Of a DNA stretch of 64,000 nucleotides, positions 1 to 11,797 are shown piece by piece (position 1 is the stretch's first letter; every line of letters begins with the position of its first letter). A model generated the notes under the pieces. It searched no databases and was not told the origin of the DNA. It saw nothing but the letters and a program-made list of their open reading frames with translations. Source of the DNA: Tengunoibacter tsumagoiensis. Lineage in GTDB: Bacteria; Chloroflexota; Ktedonobacteria; Ktedonobacterales; Ktedonobacteraceae. The stretch lies in the NCBI RefSeq assembly GCF_003967535.1, contig NZ_BIFR01000001.1, positions 1,425,001 to 1,489,000 of the forward strand, read 5' to 3'. A program made the translations under genes and the position numbers.

Positions 1-1340
<1,340 letters not shown>

Positions 1341-1469
1341 ATTCAGGTCTTGAATGGGTGAGCGAGTGGAAATCGGCTTGAACGCGTGGTTGCAAGCGGC
1401 GCGCTCGGCAAAATTGAGAGAATATCCTCAACAGTTGGTACCATCAGGTGCAATGGAACAAAGAGAGAA

Positions 1470-1498
1470 GTCAGGATTGTGAGATCCTGGCTTTTTTT
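1470..1498 (+). terminator. Rho-independent terminator of the first 23S gene
   Basis: The stem GTCAGGAT (1470-1477) pairs with ATCCTGGC (1484-1491) and is followed by seven T. It lies about 130 bases after the mature 23S end and differs in sequence from the terminator of the other 23S copy. Confidence 0.85.
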
Positions 1499-1527
1499 GT
1501 GTTTTGACCAGCCTCATCAAACTGATT

Positions 1528-1707
1528 TCACTGTAACCGCATTCTGCGATACCTGACCAGCAGGCATGTCAGGAAGAGTAGAGCAATACCAATGCCAGCC
1601 AGTAGCAAGCGGCTCTGTGCAAATGTCCAGGGTAAAAAGAACCCTTGAACTGAACTAGTCCAGACTATGCAGGATGTTCTTGCATATCTCCTGGCTGATG
1701 AGGTACG
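1528..1707 (-). pseudogene. Possible C-terminal remnant of a membrane protein
   Basis: In the otherwise empty 1341-1768 spacer, the minus strand has a 59-codon open stretch with no start codon. It reads as a hydrophobic helix (LLLAGIGIALLFLTCLLV) followed by a basic tail (RYRRMRLQ) and a stop, which is what the last transmembrane segment of an integral membrane protein looks like. There is no ribosome site and no matching N-terminal part. It may be the leftover of a gene cut off when the rRNA copy or a neighbour was inserted. It could also be chance. Confidence 0.3.
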
Positions 1708-1768
1708 CTAGTAGAGAGAGCTATATTGAACTGCTACAGGCTGAAGTCATGAGAAAATTGCAAGTAGA

Positions 1769-2611
1769 ATGATAATTGACTTTCATACTCATATCTTTCC
1801 ACCTGAGATTATCCAGCATCGCGCCCGTTACTGCGAGCGTGATCCCTGGTTTGGCGAACTGTATGCCAATCCTCGGGCCTCACTGGCAACGGCTGAGGAT
1901 CTCATTGCTGAGATGGCAATCTCAGGTGTGGATGCTTCTGTCACGTTTTCGTTTGGTTGGAGCGATCCGGGGCTGATTGAAGAGTGCAATAGCTATGTGC
2001 TTGATGCCGTACGTCGTTATCCGGGTCGCCTCTATGGTATGGCTGTTCTACAGCCTCTGGCCGGGGCGCGAGCAGAGCGCGAGCTTCAGCGCTGCGCTGA
2101 GGCTGGTATGATTGGGCTTGGAGAATTAATGCCGCATGGGCAGGGGTATCGGTTATGTGATACCCACCTGCTGACACCTTTGATGGATATTGTCCGACAT
2201 TATCAGTTGCTGGTGCTTTCGCATTGTAGTGAACCTGTTGGTCATCTTTACCCGGGAAAAGGTGATGTCTCAGTACAGGATGTCGTCGCATTTCTGACGG
2301 CCTTTCCCGAGGTGCGTTTTATTGCGGCTCACTGGGGTGGAGGGCTTCCTTTCTATAGTCTGATGCCAGAGATTCAACGCATTACTGCCCATGTATGGTA
2401 TGATACTGCTGCAACTGTCTATCTTTACCGCGATCTTATTGTGCCTACAGTTGCTAGATTAGTAGGGGCAGAGCGTATTCTCTTTGCCAGCGATTATGGA
2501 TTGCTTCGACAGCAGAGGATTATTAAGCACCTGCAACAGGCTGACCTGGATACTCAGTCACTTGCTATGATCCTCGGTCAGAATGCGCGATCTTTATTGG
2601 GAATTATTTGA
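1769..2611 (+). CDS. Amidohydrolase-2 family metal-dependent hydrolase
   Basis: This 280-aa protein has the TIM-barrel amidohydrolase pattern of the ACMSD / amidohydrolase-2 group. The N-terminal HTH pair (H6, H8) follows the first strand, with a barrel histidine in LVLSHCSE near residue 152, another in AAHWGGG near 188 and the aspartate in FASDYG near 242. Together these would bind one metal ion and activate water. Family members hydrolyse or decarboxylate cyclic and carboxylated substrates; the substrate here cannot be told. The ribosome site before the ATG is weak. It stands 47 bases upstream of the next gene on the same strand and could be co-transcribed with it. Confidence 0.85.
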   Translation: MIIDFHTHIFPPEIIQHRARYCERDPWFGELYANPRASLATAEDLIAEMAISGVDASVTFSFGWSDPGLIEECNSYVLDAVRRYPGRLYGMAVLQPLAGARAERELQRCAEAGMIGLGELMPHGQGYRLCDTHLLTPLMDIVRHYQLLVLSHCSEPVGHLYPGKGDVSVQDVVAFLTAFPEVRFIAAHWGGGLPFYSLMPEIQRITAHVWYDTAATVYLYRDLIVPTVARLVGAERILFASDYGLLRQQRIIKHLQQADLDTQSLAMILGQNARSLLGII

Positions 2612-2658
2612 CAGGCTATCTTCCCCTATGAGGGCGAATAGTTAAGGGTAGAGATGCT

Positions 2659-3570
2659 ATGCGTGTTGTTTCATTAGGGAGTGGCAGTAGCGGAAATGCT
2701 TTATTTGTAGAGGCTGGTCCAGGAGGACGCACAAAGTTGCTTGTCGATGCTGGGCTGAGTGCTCGTACGCTGACCACACGGCTCCTGTCGATTGGAGTGA
2801 CACCGGCTCAACTGAGCGGAGTCTTGATTACGCATGAGCATAGCGATCATGTGATGGGTCTTCCGATGCTGCTCAAGCGGTTTGCTCTTCCTATCATGAC
2901 TGACCCACGAACTTATGCCGCTTTTGAAGATGGACTCCGGACTGGGGGGTGGCGCTCAGATTCTGGACGGTTGGTTCCAGCGGAGGAGTTGGCGCGAGAA
3001 TTGGAAGTCGTGGAGAGGGCCGAGGAGACGGTGTTTCGTCCGCTGGCGGTTGGAGGACAGGGCCGCATAGGTGATATAACGATCACTTCTTTTCCCATTC
3101 CTCATGATGCCGTCTCCCCCTGTGGCTATCTTTTACAGGCTGGTGGCTGCCGCCTCTGTATTGTGAGCGATAGTGGAGAGGTAACTCCGCCCATGCTGGA
3201 GGCCATGAAGAACGCCGATCTGTTAATTTTAGAATCCAATCATGATCGTGCTCGTCTGCTACGTGGACCTTACCCCTATCGTTTAAAGCAGCGTATTTTA
3301 AGTTCTACAGGGCACCTATCGAATGATCAGGCCGCTGAAGCGGTGCTACAGACGTGGCAGCCTCATGGCATCCGCTGGCTCTGGCTCTCCCATTTGAGCC
3401 GCACCAATAATACGCCAACCCTGGCTCTGGAGCATATGCGCACATCCTTACAGAAGGCAGGAGCTCATCTGGCACAGGTGCATCTCTCGGTGCTCCCGCC
3501 AACGCTGGGTGGAGTCTGGGACTCCACCCAGTTATGGCATGCTTCCTCGCTCTGGGAGATGTCGCGTTAG
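2659..3570 (+). CDS. Metallo-beta-lactamase-fold hydrolase, YycJ/WalJ-like
   Basis: This 303-aa single-domain protein starts with the strand-turn motif SLGSGSSGNA and carries the metal motif THEHSDH near residues 59-65. Further ligands are likely in PHDAVSP, SDSGE, ESNHD and WLSHLS. The SGSSGN start and overall order match the YycJ/WalJ branch, which are probable 5'-exonucleases linked to cell-wall regulation and DNA processing. There is an insertion between the first and second halves (about residues 95-140), longer than I expect for the family. Its stop codon is one base from the stop of the convergent gene at 3572. Confidence 0.85.
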   Translation: MRVVSLGSGSSGNALFVEAGPGGRTKLLVDAGLSARTLTTRLLSIGVTPAQLSGVLITHEHSDHVMGLPMLLKRFALPIMTDPRTYAAFEDGLRTGGWRSDSGRLVPAEELARELEVVERAEETVFRPLAVGGQGRIGDITITSFPIPHDAVSPCGYLLQAGGCRLCIVSDSGEVTPPMLEAMKNADLLILESNHDRARLLRGPYPYRLKQRILSSTGHLSNDQAAEAVLQTWQPHGIRWLWLSHLSRTNNTPTLALEHMRTSLQKAGAHLAQVHLSVLPPTLGGVWDSTQLWHASSLWEMSR

Positions 3571-3571
3571 C

Positions 3572-6500
3572 TCAATGGCTCACTTCTTTGCTATCTACTC
3601 GATCTTCGGCTGGAGATGGAGACTGGCGTTCTTGTTTGAGCGCTACCTCTACTTGTGCGGCAGCAGGTGTAGCTCCCAGTGATTTATAGAAGCCATGGGC
3701 CTGTTCAAGATGATAGCGGGCGCGACTGGCATAGCTGTGTGCTTCTTTCTGGTCGGTCGTGGTCAGTTCGCTTGCTCTCTGCTGATAAAGGAGTGCAAGT
3801 GCATAGAGCGTATGTCCTCGCTCCCAGGGGAGATCCAGCTCCTCGCAGAGTTGGAGGGCCCGACGCAGATCTTCTTCAGCAGCCGTCCAATCGTGTCTTT
3901 GTAACCAGAGGTTTCCGCGCGCACGTAGAGCTACGGCCAGACTTTTTCGAGCCCCCGATTGTTCACCAACTTGAATGGCGCGCTGGCAGATCTGTAGCTG
4001 TTCCTCGCCCTGTTCTGGAGTTCTTACGACGAGCTCAGCCAGCGTAGCCAGAGTTTCTGGTTGAGGATATGGCTCACTATGGCTAATCTTCTCTTTATAG
4101 TCGAGCAAGGCTCGCTCATAATCGCCACGAGCCAGATGGATGGCATGGAATCTGGTCTTTTCGTCCACTCCCGAGCGGGTAGACTGCTGATCAATCAAAC
4201 GTTTATATTGCCTTGCATACTGGTCACCTTCTTCGAGCTTTCCTTGATGGTAGGCAATAACCGAGAGGGTCTCCAGTGCCCAGAGCTGGCGCTTTTCATC
4301 CTGTTGATATTTCTCAATCAGTTGCAGTATCTCCAACGCAACCTGATGAGCATTCTCCCAGCGATTCCATTGTCGCCAGGCCCGCATGCGGCCTACAATA
4401 CTGGTTAAGAGCATCGATGGGCTCTCCATCGTCTGTGCATCGCTCCATGCTCGCCCATACCACATGAGGGCAGAGGGATAGTCGGCCACCTTTTCATAGG
4501 CTGCGCCCAGGGAGAAATAGAGATCATAGAGCTCTTCTCGATCAGTTAGCAGACCTTCTAACTTGAGGCGGCGCTGCTGTAGCTCCAGTGCCTCCCGATA
4601 TTTGTGATATTCATCGTAGATAAAGCCCATTGCATCCAGCGTCAATGAGAGCGTCCGTGGATTATCGAGCTCTTCTGCCAGTCGAAGCGCGGCTTTTCCG
4701 CTTTCAAAAGCCTGCTCCGCCAGTTCCTGTTTGCGCTCGGTTGGAGCTGTCTCCAACTGACGGATATACCAGAAGGCCCGGTAGGTGAGGAAGGCAATCG
4801 ATTCACGGCTAATTGGTTGTCCTTCTAGTAGCTGTAGCCCGGCATCAATATAGGTCCATGTCTCCTGCACGTCTGGCTGGATATCAAAACGGGCCAGCCA
4901 GCGTGTGGCTAACAGAGCGAGCCGCTCATAGAGGAAAAGCAGGCTGGCCGTATCCTCGGATGTTCCCTGTGCATTCAGTAACTGAAGCGCCTGGCGATAA
5001 TGTTGCCAGGCTTCATCCAGGTTTCCTCGTTGGGAATAGGCATCTCCCAGTTTCTCATGCATAGAGCTCCGCGATGGAGCGTCTGCTTGCTCCTCCACGA
5101 GCAATTCGAGCGCATCGTTATAGGCTTTGAGCGCACGCAGAGTATAGTAATTGTGTAGAGCTTGATCGCCAGTGAGGATCAGAAAGTGCAGCGTGCGTTG
5201 ACGTAGCTCTTTTCGGGTGAGATGGTGAAGCGGAAGATTGCCGATATCAAGCCATTCAAGAGCCAGATTTGCGGACCAGCTCGCCAGAGCCTGCTGATAG
5301 TGGTACGCCAGCAGTTCGATAAAAGCTTCCTGCCTGGTCTGGGTTTTGCCTTCTAGCCAGAGGGCAAGATGAGCATGTTCGCGTGTGCGACGTTGGCGGG
5401 GAATAGTGTTATAGACCACATCCCGAATCAGAATATGTTTAAAATTAAAAGTGCGATCATTCTCATCTGGACTATTGCGCTGCTTGCCAATCTCCGTTAC
5501 AAAGTCCCGTTTGAGTAGCGAGACCAATGCTTCCATCACCAACTCTGGATAAAGGTCAGAGGCCATTTCAAGCAGACTGGAGAGCCAGAAAGTTCGTCCG
5601 ATAATGGCTGCATGCTGAAGAATCAACTTCTCAGTAGGATCCAGTAGATCGACACGAGCGGCTAGAACACCCTGAATAGTATCGGGGACATGCGAGAGCG
5701 GCAGGAGGTAATGCTGCTCAATCAGTGCATCTTCAGGTGGTTCTCCCGGTGTGCTGAGCTCGCCCAGGAGCACATCATTCCGATAGCCAATGCGCCAGGT
5801 TGGTGTCTCATGCTCATCGCTTTGTTCACGAACAAGAATACCCTGATCAATAAACATACGTACAATCTCTTCGACAAAGAACGGATTGCCTTCAGCGCGG
5901 GTAAGAATGGTGTAGCGTAAGGTCTCAGGGAGGTCATTGGGATTAAGCAGCGCATCTACCAGATCGCTGCTCTCCTGCCATGTGAGCGTCTCCAGTTCAA
6001 TGGCGGTAAAATTGCGATGGCCGCCTCCCCAATCGCGCCGATGCTCAAGAAATTCTGGTCGTGCTGGACAGAGAAAGAGCACAGGGGTAGCTGTAATTCT
6101 ATCGGTGAGATATTCGAGAAGATCAAGAAAGGCTTCATCAGCCCATTGTAGATCGTCCAGAACAATGATTAATGGTTGCTGTTCTCCCAGCGCCTCCAAT
6201 AGGACGCGCCAGGCGCGCAATAATGTTCCCTGTGTTCCGCCCTGTTTGAGCGGAGACGTTGGCGTTGAAAGGCCCTGACGTTCGGGCTTGAGGCTTTCTG
6301 ATCCGAAGTCCTTAGGCGTGGGATCACGATCAATCTGGGGTAAGATAGCTGAGGCAATCTCTTCCGCCGACTCTGTGCTCCTGGCTCTAGACAGTGTCTC
6401 ATTGACAAAGGTTAGAAAGCGCTGCTGTATCATCTCGTTATTATCGGATGTCTGCACATTGATCAAGGTGCGAACGATCTCAATAAAAGGCCAGTAGGTA

Positions 6501-7609
6501 ATTCCTTCACCATAGGGCGGGCAACGGCCTTTGAGCACCAGTGGAGGAATGTGCTCTTCCTGATTCGTCTTGCGCTGTGCAAGTTTTTTTTCACGCGTAA
6601 TAAACTCTTGCACCATGCGCGATTTACCAATGCCAGGTGCCCCTAGAATGGTAATGAGATGAGGATGATGTTCGGCCAGGACGCGAGCATAATTAGCATG
6701 GAGTAAGGTCAGCTCCAGCGTACGCCCGATGAGTGGAACAGAGCGGCCTCCGATACCGCGAGGCGGCTGTAAAATGATCGAACTCTGCTGTTGTAGCCCA
6801 ATCACAACATGAGCTGCAATCGGCTCTGGTTTGCCTTTGAGTTGCAGCGGGGAGATGGCGCGGAACGCGAACAATTGACGGGCTGAAAGATAGGTTCGTT
6901 CGCCTACCAGAATAGTATCAGGAGTGGCGACTTGTTGGAGACGAGCAGCGATATTGACTGCATCGCCAGTGATAAGAAAATCCTGGCGCTGCCGACCAGC
7001 ATTATTGGGGGCGGCCACTTCTCCAGTATTGATGCCGATCCTCATCTGCAACTGAGCATTCTCTGTGTCATAAAGAAGGCGCTGTTGATTAAAGTTTGTG
7101 AGTGCAGTCTGCATATCGAGAGCGGCTCTAATGGCGCGGTCAGGATCATCTTCATGAGCGATTGGCGCACCAAAGACGGCCATAATAGCGTCGCCAATAT
7201 ATTTTTCGATAGTTCCACCATGTTTGCGAATCTGTTCGGCCATCAGATTAAAATAGCTGGTAAGTAGACTACGCATCTCTTCGGGATCCAGGCGATCGGC
7301 TAGAGGAGTGGAGCCTGTAATGTCAGCAAACATGACAGTAACTACTCGTCGCTCTTCCGGCGGCTGAAGAGGCGCAAACTCTTCTTTTTGACTGCTTGCC
7401 TCAATAATGGATGCAGTCTCGTGTTTTATCGTAGCACCAGCCCCCTCGCTTTTGAATTGCAGGGCATTTCCGCATTCAATACAGAATTTTGCGGCTGGTG
7501 GATTGATTGTCCCACAGTGTGGGCAGACCATCAGGCGCGTGCCACATTCGAGACAAAATTTTGCATGAGCGGGATTGATTGTGTGGCATTGAGGGCAAAG
7601 CATAGTCAT
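3572..7609 (-). CDS. Double zinc-ribbon, class III nucleotide cyclase, AAA/STAND ATPase and TPR regulator
   Basis: This is a very large regulator of about 1345 aa. Two zinc ribbons come first (CPQC..CLECG and CPHC..CIECG). A class III cyclase domain follows (about 90-275) with both metal-binding aspartates in view, in FADITGST and KYIGDAIMAVFG. Next is an ATPase module with Walker A GAPGIGKS near 325 and Walker B LIIVLDDLQWADE. The C-terminal 550 residues are helical TPR-type repeats. This layout is typical of LuxR/adenylate-cyclase-like signalling ATPases of Chloroflexota and actinomycetes. The open frame begins at a TTG (7621), but the ATGs at 7609 and 7603 fit the AAGGA and AGGA sites better. 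The ligand and cyclase product are unknown. Confidence 0.88.
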   Translation of the reverse strand: MTMLCPQCHTINPAHAKFCLECGTRLMVCPHCGTINPPAAKFCIECGNALQFKSEGAGATIKHETASIIEASSQKEEFAPLQPPEERRVVTVMFADITGSTPLADRLDPEEMRSLLTSYFNLMAEQIRKHGGTIEKYIGDAIMAVFGAPIAHEDDPDRAIRAALDMQTALTNFNQQRLLYDTENAQLQMRIGINTGEVAAPNNAGRQRQDFLITGDAVNIAARLQQVATPDTILVGERTYLSARQLFAFRAISPLQLKGKPEPIAAHVVIGLQQQSSIILQPPRGIGGRSVPLIGRTLELTLLHANYARVLAEHHPHLITILGAPGIGKSRMVQEFITREKKLAQRKTNQEEHIPPLVLKGRCPPYGEGITYWPFIEIVRTLINVQTSDNNEMIQQRFLTFVNETLSRARSTESAEEIASAILPQIDRDPTPKDFGSESLKPERQGLSTPTSPLKQGGTQGTLLRAWRVLLEALGEQQPLIIVLDDLQWADEAFLDLLEYLTDRITATPVLFLCPARPEFLEHRRDWGGGHRNFTAIELETLTWQESSDLVDALLNPNDLPETLRYTILTRAEGNPFFVEEIVRMFIDQGILVREQSDEHETPTWRIGYRNDVLLGELSTPGEPPEDALIEQHYLLPLSHVPDTIQGVLAARVDLLDPTEKLILQHAAIIGRTFWLSSLLEMASDLYPELVMEALVSLLKRDFVTEIGKQRNSPDENDRTFNFKHILIRDVVYNTIPRQRRTREHAHLALWLEGKTQTRQEAFIELLAYHYQQALASWSANLALEWLDIGNLPLHHLTRKELRQRTLHFLILTGDQALHNYYTLRALKAYNDALELLVEEQADAPSRSSMHEKLGDAYSQRGNLDEAWQHYRQALQLLNAQGTSEDTASLLFLYERLALLATRWLARFDIQPDVQETWTYIDAGLQLLEGQPISRESIAFLTYRAFWYIRQLETAPTERKQELAEQAFESGKAALRLAEELDNPRTLSLTLDAMGFIYDEYHKYREALELQQRRLKLEGLLTDREELYDLYFSLGAAYEKVADYPSALMWYGRAWSDAQTMESPSMLLTSIVGRMRAWRQWNRWENAHQVALEILQLIEKYQQDEKRQLWALETLSVIAYHQGKLEEGDQYARQYKRLIDQQSTRSGVDEKTRFHAIHLARGDYERALLDYKEKISHSEPYPQPETLATLAELVVRTPEQGEEQLQICQRAIQVGEQSGARKSLAVALRARGNLWLQRHDWTAAEEDLRRALQLCEELDLPWERGHTLYALALLYQQRASELTTTDQKEAHSYASRARYHLEQAHGFYKSLGATPAAAQVEVALKQERQSPSPAEDRVDSKEVSH

Positions 7610-7861
7610 CCTGTCTTGCAATTTCCTTATTGCGGTTTGTTAGCATTCAATTGTTCTTCTTTATTTTACAATATCTATCAGGCTGGCGGAAAATAGCAAG
7701 ACCACAGTCGCGTCCGCTGAGCTTGCCTCTCTGCCATCTTTGCTCTTTTAAATGCAGAAGATAGCCTCTTCTGCCAGAACTGGAAAGCCCTGGAGAATTT
7801 CTTTTCGCTTGACGATTTCCTTTTAATTACGTACTATGTCTTAATAGAAGGGAGAACTATC

Positions 7862-8419
7862 ATGTCACAGGAGTTTCGGATCGAGTCTCGAAGTTACGAT
7901 CAGCTATTGCGAGGCTCGTGGCAAGCTCAGTTTTTAGAACCAATCAGACAACTTGGTGATGAACAGATGCTAGCACTGGAAGGAGCGATGCGCTTCTGGT
8001 TGCCCGCTGGTAATCTTATGTATTGGGCCTCTGGTACACGTCCATTGCGCTCCAACTGCTTACAGATCTTCTGGCCCGAACGCTGGTATATGCTAAGTGC
8101 CTTCTATAATGAAGATCGCCTTATTCATACCTATGCTACGATTATTCAGCCTGTACAGCTTCTGTTTAATCAGCTCTCCTACATTGATCTTGATCTGAGT
8201 ATACTTGTTAAGCCCGACCTGAGCTATGAAGTTCTGACCCAGGCCGAATTTGAACATATGGCTGAGACCCTGGGATATAGCGAAGAGACAAGCCAGAGCG
8301 CTTTAACGGCTTTGCGCGCTCTAACCAGTTCACTTCAGCGCAGCATTGGCGTATTTTCTGCTGTCCCATATCGTATCAACCTGACAAATATCCCTTCCGT
8401 CCGCTGTGGCGATAACTGA
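7862..8419 (+). CDS. DUF402-like protein (possible nucleotide phosphatase fold)
   Basis: This 185-aa soluble protein is preceded by a good ribosome site (AGAAGGGAG). The central part, WYMLSAFYNED followed by YIDLDLSILVKPDLSYEVL, then a QAEFEHM helix, matches the DUF402 pattern, in which a strand with Y-x-D-x-D-L precedes a D/E-rich helix. DUF402 proteins include nucleoside-diphosphate phosphatases that bind a divalent metal through those acidic residues. The first 55 residues and the C-terminal 40 are outside that core. It stands alone between the divergent regulator at 7609 and the epimerase gene at 8492. I am fairly sure of the fold and unsure of the activity. Confidence 0.6.
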   Translation: MSQEFRIESRSYDQLLRGSWQAQFLEPIRQLGDEQMLALEGAMRFWLPAGNLMYWASGTRPLRSNCLQIFWPERWYMLSAFYNEDRLIHTYATIIQPVQLLFNQLSYIDLDLSILVKPDLSYEVLTQAEFEHMAETLGYSEETSQSALTALRALTSSLQRSIGVFSAVPYRINLTNIPSVRCGDN

Positions 8420-8491
8420 TCAACAGACGCAAATCAGGCCGTCCTCGTTACCCTCTATTCTGTCGCAGCTTTGATGAAGGAGCATAGTGCT

Positions 8492-8926
8492 ATGCCACGG
8501 CGTATCGATCATGTTGCAATTATTGTCCGCAATCTCGAGCAGGCATTGATCTTTTACCGCGATACCCTGGGATTGGAGCCCCGAGCGATTCAGGATGTAC
8601 CTTCGGAGCAGGTGCGTATAGCCTTTTTGCCGATGGGTGGCCCTCAGGGTAGTGAGATTGAACTGATTGAACCAACTACTCCCGACTCGAGCCTGAGCCG
8701 TTTCCTCGAGAAGCGCGGTGAAGGTATGCATCATCTCTGTCTGGAGGTAGATGATATCGATGCAGCCCTGCAAGAGATGAACGAGCGAGAGGTTGCTGTT
8801 CTCGATACTCAGCCACGCCTGGCAGCCGAGGGGCGAGCGATCTTCCTTCATCCGAAAGCAACGCATGGTGTGCTCTTAGAATTGATAGAGAAAAGACCCC
8901 AGGCCACTCGGAGAGTTGAGCGTTAA
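8492..8926 (+). CDS. mce: Methylmalonyl-CoA epimerase (VOC family)
   Basis: This 144-aa glyoxalase/VOC-fold enzyme interconverts (2R)- and (2S)-methylmalonyl-CoA. Two beta-alpha-beta-beta-beta modules are seen: [19 protein letters not shown] at the start and [15 protein letters not shown] in the second half. Metal ligands would be H5 (in IDHVAI), H76 (in MHHLCLEV) and E128 (in LLELIEK). The TTG at 8471 opens the frame, but the ATG at 8492 has GAAGGAG nine bases upstream and gives the family's normal length. It converges with, and overlaps by four bases, the carboxyltransferase gene on the other strand, which makes or uses the same intermediate. Confidence 0.92.
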   Translation: MPRRIDHVAIIVRNLEQALIFYRDTLGLEPRAIQDVPSEQVRIAFLPMGGPQGSEIELIEPTTPDSSLSRFLEKRGEGMHHLCLEVDDIDAALQEMNEREVAVLDTQPRLAAEGRAIFLHPKATHGVLLELIEKRPQATRRVER

Positions 8927-10494
8927 AGCGGAATATTGCCGTGTTTCTTTGGAGGATTGGTATCGCGTTTATTTTTGAGCATCTCCAGAGCGTTGATGAG
9001 CTTGACACGGGTATATCTAGGCTCAATGACCTCATCGATATAGCCACGGCTCGCGGCAATATAGGGATTGGCAAACTTCTCATTATACTCGGCAATCAGC
9101 TCTTTACGGCGCTGCTCAGGATTGGCTGAGTGCTCAATCTCATCTTTAAAGAGAATATTCACAGCCCCCTCAGCCCCCATAACAGCAATCTCTGCCGTGG
9201 GCCATGCATAGTTGATATCGCCCCTGATATGTTTGCTACTCATCACATCATAGGCCCCCCCATAGGCCTTGCGCGTAATCACCGTAATTTTGGGGACCGT
9301 CGCCTCACAATAGGCATAGAGGAGCTTGGCACCATGGCGAATAATGCCACTATGTTCCTGCCCCACGCCAGGTAAGAAGCCAGGCACATCTACAAACGTG
9401 AGCAGCGGAATATTAAAGCAATCGCAGAAGCGTACAAAACGAGCCGCCTTATCCGAGGCATTGATATCCAACACACCGGCCAGCGCTTTGGGCTGTTGAG
9501 CCACAATACCGACCGAGCGACCATTGAGACGAGCAAAACCAATTAAAATATTGGGAGCAAAGTGTGCCTGTACCTCAAAGAAATCATGATCATCAACCAA
9601 TGATTGCAGAACAGTCTTCATATCGTAGGGTTTATTGGGATTATCAGGGATGATCGTATCGAGTTCTTCAACGAGGCGGCGTGGAGAATCCTTTGGGGTG
9701 AGATAGGGAGGGTCATCAAGGTTATTGGAAGGGAGATAGCCCATCAACTGGCGCAGCAGGCGGAGGCAATCCTGTTCGCTGGGGCAGGAAAAGTGCGCTA
9801 CTCCACTGGTACTATTATGAACCTGAGCTCCACCAAGCTCCTCAAACGTCACATCCTCATGGGTTACCGCCTTCAACACATTGGGGCCAGTCACAAACAT
9901 GTAGCTACTCTCCTCCACCATCAAGATAAAATCAGTAATGGCAGGCGAGTAGACAGCGCCACCAGCACAGGGCCCCATAATAGCGGAGAGCTGTGGGACA
10001 ACGCCGGAGGCCAGGGTATTGCGTAGGAAGATATCGGCATAGGCCCCGAGGCTGACCACACCTTCCTGGATACGAGCCCCGCCAGAATCGTTGAGTCCGA
10101 TCACAGGAGCCCCATTCTTGAGCGCAAGATCCATCACCTTACAGATCTTTTCGGCATGTGTCTCTGATAGAGAGCCACCGAAGACCGTAAAATCCTGTGA
10201 GAACACATAGACGAGCCGACCATCGATCTGCCCATAGCCAGTCACCACGCCATCGCCAAGGATCTTCTGCTCATCCAGGCCAAAGTCGCTGGCGCGATGA
10301 GTGACCAGCATATCGAGCTCATTGAAACTATCGGGATCGAGCAAGAGATCAAGCCGCTCGCGAGCCGTCAATTTTCCTTTTTTATGTTGAGCTGCAATGC
10401 GTTTTTCGCCGCCCCCAAGAAGTGCTTCAGCCTGGAGGGCGTGCAGCGTAGCAATTTTCTCCTGCTCTTCCGATTTTTGTTTGCTTGTAGTCAT
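8923..10494 (-). CDS. Acyl-CoA carboxylase carboxyltransferase (propionyl-CoA carboxylase beta / methylmalonyl-CoA decarboxylase alpha type)
   Basis: This 523-aa protein has the full length and the two crotonase-like lobes of biotin-dependent carboxyltransferases. Family landmarks are [31 protein letters not shown] (oxyanion region of the N lobe), and in the C lobe [19 protein letters not shown] and [13 protein letters not shown]. It transfers carboxylate between biotin and propionyl- or methylmalonyl-CoA. The methylmalonyl-CoA epimerase next door favours the propionate route. The biotin carboxylase and carrier subunits are not in the window. The start has GGAG nine bases ahead. PccB and MmdA cannot be separated by sequence reading alone. 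Confidence 0.92.
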   Translation of the reverse strand: MTTSKQKSEEQEKIATLHALQAEALLGGGEKRIAAQHKKGKLTARERLDLLLDPDSFNELDMLVTHRASDFGLDEQKILGDGVVTGYGQIDGRLVYVFSQDFTVFGGSLSETHAEKICKVMDLALKNGAPVIGLNDSGGARIQEGVVSLGAYADIFLRNTLASGVVPQLSAIMGPCAGGAVYSPAITDFILMVEESSYMFVTGPNVLKAVTHEDVTFEELGGAQVHNSTSGVAHFSCPSEQDCLRLLRQLMGYLPSNNLDDPPYLTPKDSPRRLVEELDTIIPDNPNKPYDMKTVLQSLVDDHDFFEVQAHFAPNILIGFARLNGRSVGIVAQQPKALAGVLDINASDKAARFVRFCDCFNIPLLTFVDVPGFLPGVGQEHSGIIRHGAKLLYAYCEATVPKITVITRKAYGGAYDVMSSKHIRGDINYAWPTAEIAVMGAEGAVNILFKDEIEHSANPEQRRKELIAEYNEKFANPYIAASRGYIDEVIEPRYTRVKLINALEMLKNKRDTNPPKKHGNIPL

Positions 10495-10606
10495 GTGTGA
10501 TATCTCCGTTGATCTCTATAACCTACGCGGAACATGTTGGCAGTATAACACGGCAAAAGGGAGAGTGTCTAATTGTTTGAAAGAGTTTTGAGGAGATTAC
10601 CAACAA

Positions 10607-10669
10607 GAAGCCACAAAAAAAGCCTCCAAAGTGAGGATGCTCCACTGAGCATCCTCCTGGAAGGCCTTT
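10607..10669 (-). terminator. Rho-independent terminator after the rhodanese gene
   Basis: A perfect 10-bp stem, GAGGATGCTC (10633-10642) with GAGCATCCTC (10647-10656), has flanking partial pairing and, on the minus strand, a run of seven T. It lies just after the stop of the minus-strand rhodanese gene. Confidence 0.85.
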
Positions 10670-10710
10670 GAGTTGATTAGATGCGAAAAATAACGAAGCC
10701 CGAACGACTT

Positions 10711-11553
10711 CTATCTTTCGATGGGAGAGCGGACCAGGCTGCCCCACTCGGTCCAGGAACCATCGTAGTTGCGGACATTCTCATAGCCCAGCAAGCGGGT
10801 TAGAACGAACCAGGTATGAGCCGAACGCTCGCCAATACGGCAGTAAGAGATAATCTCTTTATCGGGGGTGATATCCTTCCCCTCATAGATCGAGCGGAGC
10901 TCTTCAGCTGATTTGAATGTACCATCAGGATTAGCAGCCGTTGCCCAGGGAATATTTTTTGCGCCTGGGATATGGCCGGCGCGCTGAGCACCTTCCTGAG
11001 GATAGTTGACCATGTGTAGCAGCTCACCGCTGTACTCCTGTGGGGAGCGAACGTCAATCAGGCGGCGGTTAGAATCACCTAAACCAGCCAGGACCTGATC
11101 GCGGAAGGCGCGAAGGCTCTCATCAGCAGGTTGTGCATGATAGGTCACGGGAGAGAAGTGAGGAACCTCTTTGGTATACTGGCGGCCTTCAGCTTCCCAT
11201 TTGGCGCGACCACCGTTGAGGATCTTCAGGTTCTTGTGTCCGTACTGAGTGAAGAGCCAGTAGGCATAAGCGGCGTACCAGTTGTTGCGGTCGCCATAGA
11301 GCACGATTGTCGTATCGTTGCTGATGCCCCAGCCACCCAGCAGCTTATCAACGCCTTCCTGGTCGATGAAGTCGCGGCTCAGAGGATTCTGAACATCGAC
11401 GTGCCAGTCGAGCTTTACGGCTCCTGGGATATGCCCCACTTCATAGAGCAAAACATCTTCATCGGCTTCGATTAAGCGGATGGAAGAATCATTAAGATGG
11501 TCCGCTACCCAACTGGTCTCAACAAGGGCTTCTGGATGTGCATACTCGGACAT
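10711..11553 (-). CDS. Two-domain rhodanese sulfurtransferase
   Basis: This 280-aa enzyme has two rhodanese domains in tandem. The first (about 8-125) lacks the active cysteine and holds the structural [15 protein letters not shown] type motif. The second (about 150-275) has the active loop [14 protein letters not shown], so the cysteine is in CRIGERS. That loop resembles thiosulfate sulfurtransferases more than 3-mercaptopyruvate enzymes, whose loop is CGSGVTA. It would move sulfane sulfur from thiosulfate to cyanide or a thiol acceptor. The frame is open to 11610, but the ATG at 11553 has a strong AAGGAGG site. Confidence 0.9.
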   Translation of the reverse strand: MSEYAHPEALVETSWVADHLNDSSIRLIEADEDVLLYEVGHIPGAVKLDWHVDVQNPLSRDFIDQEGVDKLLGGWGISNDTTIVLYGDRNNWYAAYAYWLFTQYGHKNLKILNGGRAKWEAEGRQYTKEVPHFSPVTYHAQPADESLRAFRDQVLAGLGDSNRRLIDVRSPQEYSGELLHMVNYPQEGAQRAGHIPGAKNIPWATAANPDGTFKSAEELRSIYEGKDITPDKEIISYCRIGERSAHTWFVLTRLLGYENVRNYDGSWTEWGSLVRSPIER

Positions 11554-11797
11554 GAAACAGGCCTCCTTATATCTCACCATTGAAAGTTGACTTAGTCGAT
11601 CAACATTCAAAACTATCTTCTGTAGTATAAAAGGTTGGGCGGGTGACTGTCAAGGGTCAAACGCTGTCCCAACATGTTTTATCCATAGGTTCAAGCGAAA
11701 TATGGTTTTCTTGACTACATGGATGAGCTGTGAGGTCATAGCCTTGTATGCGATACGAGATGCTATCAGGCCTTGACTTCGGGTAGATTCTGGTCGT

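Noticed and set aside
1341..1430. Trailer after the 23S gene considered as a 5S rRNA
   Set aside because: It lacks the conserved 5S words and length, and only forms a short GC-rich stem; it is read as processed spacer.
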